From assembly GCA_011389735.1 (NCBI GenBank), contig JAABTS010000042.1, positions 1-38,061 of the forward strand: 38,061 nucleotides of DNA, in the 5' to 3' direction. The notes beneath the pieces are model-generated. The model worked only from the letters and a program-made list of their open reading frames with translations, was not told the origin of the DNA and ran no database searches. This DNA is from Desulfobacteraceae bacterium. GTDB lineage: Bacteria > Desulfobacterota > Desulfobacteria > Desulfobacterales > JAABTS01. The position numbers and the translations under genes were made by a program. Positions 25,689-34,700 of the stretch are shown here, one piece after another; positions within the stretch are counted from its first letter, which is position 1; each line of letters starts with the position of its first letter.

Positions 25689-26306
25689 TTAAAAGTATTC
25701 TTTCAGCAAAGCGGATTCGTCTTTTTTACGGATATCGGCCTCCAGTCGATCCGCTCGTCGCCTCATCGTTTCCCGGAATTCAACGTCATCGATGGCTGAA
25801 AGATTGATTTTAACATTGCAAAGCGCCGAAATAACGGCTGATTTTGCAGTCAATATCGCCACGGCGCTGTCTGAAACCGCATTGGGATTTCCCTTTTCAG
25901 CGACTTCGAAAGCCATACCCATCACATCCGCAGACATCACCGCCACATTCATGGGAACATCCGCCGCCTGTTTGAAAGCATGCCGGATCGCTGTTCGCCG
26001 CGACGCTTTTTCGTCTTCCGTGGATTTCGGCATCCGTAAAGCCGCCATCACCCCGTCATAGGCGCGAGCGTCCTCATCCACGGAATCCATAAGTCGTTTT
26101 CGAAGCGCTTTTACATCATCAACGATCTTCTCAATGTCGCCGGACGACAACGATACATTTTCCCGATTCGCTGAAAGGTTCGCCCCCATTTCCACCAGTC
26201 CCGCCGCAACGGCCCCGTTGAGCGCCGCAACACTCCCTCCGCCCGGCGTCGGCGTCCCGGAAGCGGTCTTTTCGAGAAATTCCTTGATACTCAAATCCGT
26301 CAGCAT
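25689..26306 (-). CDS. fchA: Formimidotetrahydrofolate cyclodeaminase
   Basis: A 205-residue cytoplasmic enzyme that converts 5-formimino-tetrahydrofolate to 5,10-methenyl-tetrahydrofolate, releasing ammonia. The family N-terminus is clear: a short helix ending FLEKTAS, then GTPTPGGGSVAAL (about residues 17-29), followed by the all-helical domain typical of this family, ending in the KKDESALLKEYF helix. Length matches stand-alone FchA. AAGGAG precedes ATG 26306. Last gene of the minus-strand unit DUF362-hutU-ftcD-fchA, 50 bases after ftcD, whose product supplies its substrate. Confidence 0.94.
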   Translation of the reverse strand: MLTDLSIKEFLEKTASGTPTPGGGSVAALNGAVAAGLVEMGANLSANRENVSLSSGDIEKIVDDVKALRKRLMDSVDEDARAYDGVMAALRMPKSTEDEKASRRTAIRHAFKQAADVPMNVAVMSADVMGMAFEVAEKGNPNAVSDSAVAILTAKSAVISALCNVKINLSAIDDVEFRETMRRRADRLEADIRKKDESALLKEYF

Positions 26307-26356
26307 GGAGACTCCTTATGAAAAACACTTTTACGATTATGTTGAATGTTGAGAAA

Positions 26357-27253
26357 TTATTCAAGAAGCCGGTTTTCAAGCACCTGGTTCATGGAAAAGC
26401 CGTCGATCCTCAGAAAATGGGCCGCTGTATCCGCAAGGGCTTCCATGGGTACGATTCCGATGATTTCGCTGCCCACGACCGGGACGCCGTATCGCTTCGC
26501 CTCCGCCAGAACTAAAGAAAAAACGGTTGTGATAGATGTTTTTTTGTAATTGGTGAGATTCATTGACACTTGAACGATCTCTTTATCTTTCAATTCGACG
26601 CCGATTCCTTTGACATAACGGAATCCGCCACTGATATAGCGGACTTTTCGGGCGATCCGGTCAGCGATGGATTTGTCCCGTGTGCCAAGATTCACATTGA
26701 AAGCGATCAGCGGCATTCGGACGCCGATCGCCGTGACGCCGGCCGAAGCATGAGGGGCCTCCGGGCCGTAATCGGGTCTCCATTCCGGTGATTTCATTTT
26801 TTCCGCCATACTTTCGAATTGTCCGGATCGGACGTCGGCGAGGTTTTTTCGTTCCGGAGCGGCGGCGGCCGATTCGTAGAGAAATATGGGCAGATCGAAT
26901 CGTTCGGCGATTTCTCCGGCCACCTCTTTTGCATACACAACCGTGTCATCCACTGCAATCCCTTTGATCGGAACGAAAGGAATCACGTCCACTGCGCCCA
27001 TTCTTGGATGCTCGCCCTTGTGAGATCTCAAATCGATCAGTGCTACGGCTTTTTCAACTGCGTCAATTACCGCGGCTTTTATTTCATCGGGCGATCCAAC
27101 AGCGGTGACCACGCTCCGATGATGATTCCTGTCCGACTGATAGTCAAGCAGCTTGACGTTTTTCCGGTTTCGGAACATATCCACAATGGCTTTTATTTTC
27201 TCCTGATCCCTGCCTTCGCTGAAATTTGGAACGCATTGGATGATCTGATCCAT
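26357..27253 (-). CDS. ftcD: Glutamate formimidoyltransferase
   Basis: A 298-residue enzyme that moves the formimino group from N-formimino-glutamate to tetrahydrofolate, giving glutamate. It begins IIQCVPNFSEGRD, the family signature, and carries DRNHHRSVVTAVG, HKGEHPRMGAVDVIPF (the catalytic-histidine region) and a C-terminal GSEIIGIVP motif. The length fits the single-domain transferase; in animals it is fused to the cyclodeaminase, whereas here the two are separate neighbours. AGGAG lies 11 to 12 bases before ATG 27253. It lies 144 bases after hutU and 50 before fchA. Confidence 0.95.
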   Translation of the reverse strand: MDQIIQCVPNFSEGRDQEKIKAIVDMFRNRKNVKLLDYQSDRNHHRSVVTAVGSPDEIKAAVIDAVEKAVALIDLRSHKGEHPRMGAVDVIPFVPIKGIAVDDTVVYAKEVAGEIAERFDLPIFLYESAAAAPERKNLADVRSGQFESMAEKMKSPEWRPDYGPEAPHASAGVTAIGVRMPLIAFNVNLGTRDKSIADRIARKVRYISGGFRYVKGIGVELKDKEIVQVSMNLTNYKKTSITTVFSLVLAEAKRYGVPVVGSEIIGIVPMEALADTAAHFLRIDGFSMNQVLENRLLE

Positions 27254-27397
27254 ATCGTTAATATCTCCTAATAGAAATTCTCTGAAATCGGGTTATCGGT
27301 TTATGATTTTTTGGGATTATGTAACATATAATCGATGGTTTGAAAAGGGTTTCCAGCTTTTTCAAAGGTTTTACAGGTTTTCGGAATTCCAATACGA

Positions 27398-29419
27398 TTA
27401 TTTTATCAGGCCGTCGATGAGTTGATCCGCGACGATGAACGGCAGTGTAATATGGTCTGATCCTGCTCGGGAATGATTATATGCAGCGGCCGTTTCCACG
27501 GCGTTTTCATTGCCGGCCCAGGATCTTCGGGCGACCCCGCCCATGACATCCCAGAGCATCGATGAACGGATAATGTCGTCTTTTTGGCTCGAACCATCCA
27601 GCACCAGTCCGAATCCGCCGTTGATCGCCTTTCCGATTCCGACGCCGCCGCCGTTGTGCAGCGCCACGAGGCTCATGCCGCGGGCCGCGTTCCCGGCGAA
27701 ACAATGCACCGCCATGTCCGCCGTCACGTTGCTTCCGTCCTTGATATTGGCGGTTTCCCGGAACGGGGAATCCGTTCCCCCCGTATCATGATGATCCCGG
27801 CCCAGCATAATCGGGCCGACTTCGCCCCGGCGAATCATCCGGTTGAATTTCAAAGCGATTTTCATCCGTCCCGCCGCGTCCTGATAGAGAATACGCGCTT
27901 GTGTCCCGACCACCAGTTGATTGCGGCCCGCGTCTCGAATCCACACATGGTTGTCCCGGTCTTGGAACCGGCGATCGGGATCGATACAATCCATGGCCGC
28001 GGTATCGGTTTTTTTGAGATCTTCGGGATCGCCGCTCAAACAAACCCATCGGAACGGCCCATAGCCGTAATCAAACAGAAGCGGCCCCATGAGATCTTCC
28101 ACGTAGGACGGAAATACGAACCCGTCCATGGGATCGCGGCCGTTTTTGCACACTTCCGGGAGCCCGGCGTCAAACACGGCTTTTAAAAAGCTATTGCCGT
28201 AATCGAAGAAAAACGCGCCTCGGATTGACAATTCCTTTATCAGGTTGAAATGCGTTTTCAGGGATTGGTCGACCATCCGGCGAAAGACCGCCCGATCAGT
28301 TCCAAGCAGTTCGGTGCGTTCCTCGAATGTCAATCCCTGCGGACAATAACCTCCGTCATAGGCGACGTGGCAAGATGTCTGATCTGATAACAGATCAATG
28401 TCGATATTTTTTTTGACCGCATAGGCCAAAAGATCGACAATATTACCGTGAAAGGCGATGGTCAGGCTTTTTCTCTCCGATTTAGCCTGCTGCGCGATCG
28501 TAAAGGCTTCCCCCGGATCGCGAGATATCCGGTCGATCCATCCCTGTTGAAACCTTGTGTCGATCCGGGAACCATCGACTTCCGCGATAATTCCCACGCC
28601 GTTGGCGATGGCGACGGCTTTCCCCTGCGCGCCGCTCATGCCTCCCAGGCCGGACGACACGAACAGAATTCCGGAAAGATCTTTGTCCGAAGGAACGCCG
28701 AGTTTGAGCCGGCCGGCGTTGAGCAATGTGCTGTAGGTGCCGTGAACGATTCCCTGGGGGCCGATATACATCCATCCACCGGCCGTCATCTGGCCGTAGC
28801 TGGATACGCCCAAAGCCGCTGCACGGTTCCAGTCCTCGGGATTATCGTACATGCCGATCATCAGTCCGTTGGTGATAATGACCCTGGGAGCCGCCGGCGA
28901 CGACGAAAAGAGCCCGAGCGGATGACCGGAAGCCATCACCAGGGTCTGTTCCCGTGTCATGATTTCCAGATATTGCTTGATGAGGCGGTACTGCATCCAG
29001 TTCCGGCAAACCTGTCCGGTTTCGCCGTAAGTGACGAGTTCATACGGATAGAGGGCGACATCGAAATCGAGGTTGTTGTCGATCATGACCTGAAACGCCC
29101 TGCCTTCGATACATTCGCCATTGTACTGATCAACCGGTTTTCCAGTAATGCAGCCCTCCGGCCTGAATCGATAGCCGTATATTCTGCCCCGGGTTTCGAG
29201 TTCGTTCAGGAATTCCGGAGCCAGTGTGTCATGCCATTTTTCCGGGATATACCGGAGCGCGTTTTTCAACGCCTGTTTTTTTTGATCCGTGAACAGGGTT
29301 ACGGATCTTTTGGGGGCTCGCCGAATCCCTTCGGCGAATTCAGGCGGTTCGGGGAGCCGATCAATCAAAGAATCCAGTCGAACGGTCATGGCGTTTTGAA
29401 TATCGGTGTTGGGAATCAT
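27398..29419 (-). CDS. hutU: Urocanate hydratase, long form
   Basis: A 673-residue NAD-dependent urocanase that hydrates urocanate to imidazolonepropionate. Length and sequence style match the long form known from animals (about 676 residues) rather than the common bacterial HutU (about 555). Visible landmarks: SGLGGMSGAQGKA near residue 258, the NAD-binding glycine motif; FRWVCLSG, which aligns with the active-site cysteine segment; and ALHNGGGVGIGKAINGG near the end. ATG 29419 is chosen because GGAG lies six bases ahead; in-frame TTG 29434 and ATG 29425 are alternatives. Neither hutH nor hutI lies in the window, so the first and third steps are encoded elsewhere or beyond the operon seen here. 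Confidence 0.95.
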   Translation of the reverse strand: MIPNTDIQNAMTVRLDSLIDRLPEPPEFAEGIRRAPKRSVTLFTDQKKQALKNALRYIPEKWHDTLAPEFLNELETRGRIYGYRFRPEGCITGKPVDQYNGECIEGRAFQVMIDNNLDFDVALYPYELVTYGETGQVCRNWMQYRLIKQYLEIMTREQTLVMASGHPLGLFSSSPAAPRVIITNGLMIGMYDNPEDWNRAAALGVSSYGQMTAGGWMYIGPQGIVHGTYSTLLNAGRLKLGVPSDKDLSGILFVSSGLGGMSGAQGKAVAIANGVGIIAEVDGSRIDTRFQQGWIDRISRDPGEAFTIAQQAKSERKSLTIAFHGNIVDLLAYAVKKNIDIDLLSDQTSCHVAYDGGYCPQGLTFEERTELLGTDRAVFRRMVDQSLKTHFNLIKELSIRGAFFFDYGNSFLKAVFDAGLPEVCKNGRDPMDGFVFPSYVEDLMGPLLFDYGYGPFRWVCLSGDPEDLKKTDTAAMDCIDPDRRFQDRDNHVWIRDAGRNQLVVGTQARILYQDAAGRMKIALKFNRMIRRGEVGPIMLGRDHHDTGGTDSPFRETANIKDGSNVTADMAVHCFAGNAARGMSLVALHNGGGVGIGKAINGGFGLVLDGSSQKDDIIRSSMLWDVMGGVARRSWAGNENAVETAAAYNHSRAGSDHITLPFIVADQLIDGLIK

Positions 29420-29464
29420 GGTCATCTCCGTCAAATTGATTGTTCAAAGAAGTTCCGCTTGACG

Positions 29465-30622
29465 TTATACCCGCATCACCCATTGAAATTTTCCCTTTTT
29501 CATCGAAATCGCCGCGTCAGGACAGATTTCCATGCAGCAGAAGCACCGGATACATTTGTCATAATCGTACCGGGGTGTTTTTTTGCGTCCGGCCGCCGCT
29601 GAAACGGCGCCCGCCGGGCAGATGGTCATGCACTGGTAACAGAGCGTGCATTTTTTCGGATCGGGAACGGGCTTTTCGGTGAAGAATTTTTTGGCGATCC
29701 CTGACGTAATTGGGCCTCGCATCACATTTGAAAAAATGCTGTGTCTGGTTTCCCGGTATCCCTGAATATCGAACGATTCCGGACGTTCGCCCCTGATTTC
29801 AATATCATCTTCGGATTTCAGACCATAGGGCCGCGCAAAACCGGATACAATCGTAGGCGCTTTTCGGATATCCAGCCCGGCTGTCCGAACCGCCGCGCAG
29901 TCCACCGCCAGACCGTTTTCTCCGACGATCACCGCGCCGATTTTTCGCGGCGTCCCCGCCGGACCGGGGCCTTCGCCTTCCTGGCCGATCACGGCGTCCA
30001 TCATGTGAATGATGGGTTTCGGCGGATCGAATCCGAACAGGAATGCGCCGTATAAATCAAGCAGAAATTCGGAAAAGGATTCGCTGGTCGGCGCTTTCAT
30101 GTGCATCCGGGACTTATCGAGCCCCGGAATTGATCCGAAGAGGTTTTTGACCGCGCCGGTGATATAGGTGACGCCGTGGGTTTTGAACTTGGGCAGATTG
30201 ACGATGACATCCACATCGAAAAAGGCTTTGGAAATTTCAATCCGTTTATAGGTGCTGGCATCCGGATATTTCAAGGTGGCGGTGGGTTTGACATCGGCGA
30301 TTTCAACGCCTTCTTCCTCAATGATCGGCGTGTATCCGGCCTTTTTGGCAATTTTTTCCAGCGGCGCCACGGCCGGGTTTTCCATCAATACGGGCGTCCC
30401 GCCGAAATGTTTGACCACCTGCACGGCCGCCCGGAAAAATTTCGGATGCGTTACCACCGCCCGGTCAATGGGCGCGCCCATCAGCAGATTAGGTTTTACG
30501 CCGACCCGCGCGCCTTTGAAAACGCCGGTGTCCGTTTCGATATCCGCCAGTCCCTTGAACAGGGCGTCTTTCAACAGTTCATTGGAGTATTCATCGCATT
30601 TTAACAGAGCTACTTTCGGCAT
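29465..30622 (-). CDS. DUF362 protein with C-terminal ferredoxin domain
   Basis: A 385-residue protein. The DUF362 domain (about 1-300) has KPNLLMG near residue 45 and the conserved NLPKFKTHGVTYITGAVKNLFG-region around residue 140-165. The C-terminus holds CTLCYQCMTICP and CIRCFCCMEICP, enough for two [4Fe-4S] clusters. DUF362 ferredoxins are common in anaerobes; their chemistry is not established. It starts the minus-strand unit with hutU (45-base gap), which suggests but does not prove a role linked to histidine breakdown. GGGA lies nine bases before ATG 30622. A GC-rich hairpin with a T-run lies upstream at 30691-30725. Confidence 0.9.
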   Translation of the reverse strand: MPKVALLKCDEYSNELLKDALFKGLADIETDTGVFKGARVGVKPNLLMGAPIDRAVVTHPKFFRAAVQVVKHFGGTPVLMENPAVAPLEKIAKKAGYTPIIEEEGVEIADVKPTATLKYPDASTYKRIEISKAFFDVDVIVNLPKFKTHGVTYITGAVKNLFGSIPGLDKSRMHMKAPTSESFSEFLLDLYGAFLFGFDPPKPIIHMMDAVIGQEGEGPGPAGTPRKIGAVIVGENGLAVDCAAVRTAGLDIRKAPTIVSGFARPYGLKSEDDIEIRGERPESFDIQGYRETRHSIFSNVMRGPITSGIAKKFFTEKPVPDPKKCTLCYQCMTICPAGAVSAAAGRKKTPRYDYDKCIRCFCCMEICPDAAISMKKGKFQWVMRV

Positions 30623-30690
30623 TCTTGTCGTTCCCTTTCTCTGATTGATTACGCTCTAAAAATATCATTCAGAGGTTAACGATGCAATAA

Positions 30691-30725
30691 AAAAGCCGGC
30701 CTTGATTCCGATTTCGGCCGTTTTT
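30691..30725 (-). terminator. Possible intrinsic terminator or attenuator upstream of the DUF362 gene
   Basis: CGGCC (30697-30701) pairs with GGCCG (30716-30720), with an A-run on one side and a T-run on the other, so it could work on either strand. On the minus strand it lies about 70 bases upstream of the DUF362 start codon. The stem is short. Confidence 0.35.
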
Positions 30726-30824
30726 CTTGATTGAAGCAAAACGCTAACATCAGCGAGTCGTTTTCAGGGAACAGGAATACGCTTAAATGCTTAAAAAATA
30801 CGCCGGCCCCAGCTCTTATTTGAT

Positions 30825-31141
30825 GGGCCTGGTTCTAAGATCAATACCCGTGAATGAATACCATTAGGCCGGTTTCAACCCCGTAGAACAGGCATCCTTG
30901 CCTGTTTAAACGGGCTGTCGGCTCCATTTTTAATTTTGTTCAAAAATATGAATTATATTCATTCACGGGTATTGGTTCTAAGATCGGCCGGAGCGCCAGA
31001 GTAAGCCGGGGGTTGCAAACCCCCTCTGAGCGGGTCTCTTACTCTGAGCAGGTTTGCAACCCGCGACTTACGAAGCGCAAGGCTCCGGCTTCGGCGCTCC
31101 GGAGTACCCGAGTAACTATGGCCGCAATTAGAATCAAGCCC
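30825..31141 (+). repeat. Family C repeat, copy C2, interrupted by D2
   Basis: Ends GGGCCTGGTTCTAA and TTAGAATCAAGCCC are inverted. The element is flanked by the perfect 8-bp direct repeat TATTTGAT (30817-30824 and 31142-31149). Element D2 sits inside its left end. The remaining core shares the gggggttgcaaacccc and gcaggtttgcaacccgc hairpins with C1 and C3. Confidence 0.85.
30831..30985 (+). repeat. Family D insertion D2 with 12-bp direct repeats (full length)
   Basis: The insert at 30843-30973 has perfect 18-bp inverted ends, AATACCCGTGAATGAATA at the left and TATTCATTCACGGGTATT at the right (one extra base pattern inside). It contains gaacaggcatccttgcctgtt. The C2 sequence GGTTCTAAGATC is present on both sides (30831-30842 and 30974-30985). 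Confidence 0.85.
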
Positions 31142-31305
31142 TATTTGATCGTAAAATGTACTTCATTACAGGCCCGATTTATTTCAAGCGACGTTCAGAA
31201 ATTGAATGACTGAAAACCTGTAAAAAGTTCCTGAAATGAATCCTTTTGAATTGAAACAAAAAACGGAAAATGGTATATATGTATTATGAGATTAAATGCT
31301 GAAAC

Positions 31306-31414
31306 TATCGGTTTTCAGAAATTAAATTTCACAAGGAGACGGCGGCCCCGGGACCATAGTGTTCTTATATTCCGGGCCGGCAACGCAGTGAAATTTGATT
31401 TCCGGAAGGCCGCA
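31306..31414 (+). repeat. Family A palindromic repeat, short form, copy A10
   Basis: ttttcagaaattaaatttca at the left, gtgaaatttgatttccggaa at the right, inner arms cggccccggga/tccgggccgg. The outermost right tip (ggccgcag) has lost the TATA. A further tip pair (ttcagaaattgaatgactga then aaacctgta) lies at about 31195-31226. Confidence 0.85.
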
Positions 31415-31462
31415 GGAAATAAATATGGCGACCGTAGTGATGCATTGATACTTGAATTCAAA

Positions 31463-31631
31463 GGGCTTGGTTCTAAGATCGGCCGGAGCGCCAGGGTAAG
31501 CCGGGGGTTGCAACCCCCCTCTGAGCGGGTCTCTTGCTCTGAGCGGGTTTGTAACCCGCGACTTACGAAGTGCGGACTCCGGCTTTGGCGCTCCAACCCG
31601 AGAAATTATGGCCGAAATTAGAACCAAGCCC
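31463..31631 (+). repeat. Family C repeat, copy C3
   Basis: A complete 169-bp copy with perfect 14-bp inverted ends GGGCTTGGTTCTAA and TTAGAACCAAGCCC. Flanks are AATTCAAA (31455-31462) and AATTCAAC (31632-31639), seven of eight identical, consistent with an 8-bp target duplication. It ends 82 bases before the PAS kinase gene. Confidence 0.9.
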
Positions 31632-31713
31632 AATTCAACCTATTCGGAGTTTTTATCGTTGCAGTTTGGATCGTGGCTGGTTTTGTCGCAATTCAACGGC
31701 ATGAAAGAGTCTT

Positions 31714-34700
31714 ATGACGCCTGAAAAACCAACTTATGAAGAACTGGAGCAGCGGGTTCGAGAGCTCGAATACGCCGAGTCCATACGTAAGCGGACGGAA
31801 GCGGCAAGCGGACATACATCCGATCTCCTGTCGCTATTCTTGAAGCATTCACCTATCTACGCTTTTTTGAAAGAAGTTTCAACTTCGGCAAGCAAGGTGC
31901 TTTACGTAAGCGACAATTATATCGACATGGTCGGCGTCCCCTCTTCACGGATGATCGGGAAGACAATGCATGAACTGTTTCCTCATGAGCTTGCGGAAAA
32001 AATCACTCGTGACGATATCGATGTCGTTTCCAGAGGCGGCGGCCTGAAATTTGACGAGGAACTCGACGGCAGGCGTTACATTACCTATAAATTCCCGATC
32101 GACTGTGGAGATAAAAAATATTTAGCGGGTTACACTATCGACATCACTGACCGCAAACGAGCGGAGGAAGATTTCATTCAAATATTTACCATGTCTCTGG
32201 ACATGCTTTGTATTGCAGATATAAACACGTCGACCTTCATCAAGGTCAATCCCGCTTTTACGGAAGTCCTCGGATATTCCGAGGAAGCGCTTTTGGAAAA
32301 ATCGTTTTTGGATTTCATTCACCCCGAGGATATCGAAGCAACCCGGACCATAGTTGAAAAAAGGCTTAAGGCGGGAACCAAAGTGATCAACTTTGAAAAC
32401 CGTTATCGTTGCAAGGATGGGAGCTATCGATGGTTGAGCTGGGTAAGCCATCCCAATCCCGAAAAAGGGCTGACTTTTGCCGTCGCACGCGACATCACGG
32501 AAATGAAACTGAACCAGGAAGCGCTTCAAAAAAGCAAATCGCTTCTCGATGCGACAGGGCGTATGGCCAAAGTCGGCGGATGGGAATTAGACCCCGGTAC
32601 ATCGGAAGTCGCCTGGACTGAGGAAATTTATCGTATTCACGAAGTCCCGCCGGATTACAAACCAACCCTTCAGGAAGCGATCGATTTCTTTCATCCTGAA
32701 GACAGACCTCAACTGGAGCGGGCTATTCAGCGGGCAGTTGACCACGGAGAACCATATGACTTGGAGGTGCGGTTCATCACCGCTCGTGGAACGAATTTAT
32801 GGACGCGCACCATATGCCGGCCGGAAATCGCCGATGGAAAGACAGTCAAACTGAAGGGAACCTTTCAGGATATTACGTATCGGAAGAAAGCCGAAAACGC
32901 TTTGATAGAGAGTGAAGCACGGTATAGATCCGTTTTGGATACAATCAACGAGGGAGTAATTTTACAGGCTGCGTCCGGAGAAATTCTGACCTGGAACAAA
33001 GGCGCTGAAGACATCTTTGGGATACTTGCGAAAGATGTTATCGGCAGCATATCCGAAGGCAAGGATTGGCCTGCAATTCAGGCTGACGGATCAAAATATT
33101 CAGCCCAAAACCATCCTTCGATGAATACCCTTCGGACGGGAAAGCCCTGTAGAAATGAGATTATGGGCGTATATCAACCATCAGGGGCCTTGCGCTGGAT
33201 TTCAATCAATACAAACCCTTTGTTTCAAGATAACGGCAAAAAGCCTTATGCAGTCGCAATTTCGTTTTCCGACATTACCGAGTTAAAACGAATCGAGGAT
33301 AATCTGCGTAAAAGTGAAAAAGAACTTCAGCGCACTTTGGACGCTACCGCCGACGGCATTTGGTCATGGAATTTTAAGGCCAATGAGCTTTATTTCAGTC
33401 CACAATATTACAAAATGTTAGGTTATACCCCCAATGAGTTTGAGGCGAATTTTGAAAACTGGCTTAACCTGATCCACCCTGATGACAGGGATAGGGCTTT
33501 GGATGTCGCCGATAAATTTTTAAAAATGAAACCGGATGTATATGAGAATGAATTTCGACTGAAAACCAAAAGCGGTGAATATCGTTGGACGAGAACTGTC
33601 GGGAAGGTGGTTGAAAGAGATGAGAATGGCGACGCCGTTTATATGATCGGCAACCATGAAGATACTACCGAAAGAAAATTGGCGCTGGATGCGTTCATGG
33701 AAGAACGGGAACGTTTTGAACTGGCGATGCGTTCAGTCAACGACGGGCTTTGGGATTGGAACTTGAAAACAAACGAGATTTATTACTCTCCTGTTTGGAA
33801 AAAATTGCTGGGTTATGAAGACCATGAAATTAAGAATGAATTTTCCGAGTGGGAACGCCTGACCAATCCGGAGGATGTCAAAGAGTCCCGGCGGATACTG
33901 AACGAGGTCCTCGAAGGTAAAAGAAAGGGCTTTGAGAATGAATTTAAGATGCTTCACAAGGATGGCCGTTGGGTAAATATCCTTGCAAGGGCGAACGTTA
34001 TTCTGGATGAAACTGGAAAAGCGACGCGGGTTATAGGCACGCATGTTGATATTACGGAACGGAAGCGATTGGAAAAACAGCTCCAGCAGTCTCAAAAAAT
34101 GGAGGCCGTCGGTACGCTGGCGGGCGGAATAGCTCATGATTTCAATAATATGCTTGGTATTATAATCGGGAATATTTCATATGTTCTCAGTAGTTTACAA
34201 CAGGGTGACGAATTATACGAGGTCCTTGGCGATGTGCAAACAGCTTCAAAACAAGCACAAGGTTTGACACATCAACTCCTTACGTTTTCCAAGGGCGGCG
34301 CGCCGATTAAAAAAGCCGCCGATATAAACAAAATAATACGTGAAGCCGCCACTTTTTCGACCAGAGGCGCAAATTCAACATGTAATTTTGAATTATCGAA
34401 TGATTTATGGTCTTCCGAAGTCGATGAAGGCCAGATCAATCAGGTGATCAACAACCTTATGATCAATGCGAATCAAGCAATGCCGAACGGAGGGACGATT
34501 ACTATCCGAACGGAAAACGTAAACATCGACGCCGAAAGCGGTATCCCCTTGCCCTCAGGCCAATACATCAAAATCCTTGTGGAAGATCAAGGCGTCGGTG
34601 TTTCGGAAAAGCATCTTTCAAATATATTTGAACCCTATTTTACCACCAAGCAAAAGGGCGGCGGTCTTGGTTTGGCGACCACATATTCGATCATAAAGAA

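Noticed and set aside
28448-29602. Plus-strand open frame of 384 residues opposite hutU
   Set aside because: It lies antisense to the clearly conserved hutU and DUF362 genes and its translation shows no family motif; a shadow of biased codon use.
30972-31141. tRNA-like GC-rich hairpins
   Set aside because: The stems are the internal hairpins of family C and do not form a cloverleaf with a T-arm GTTCRA motif or a CCA end.
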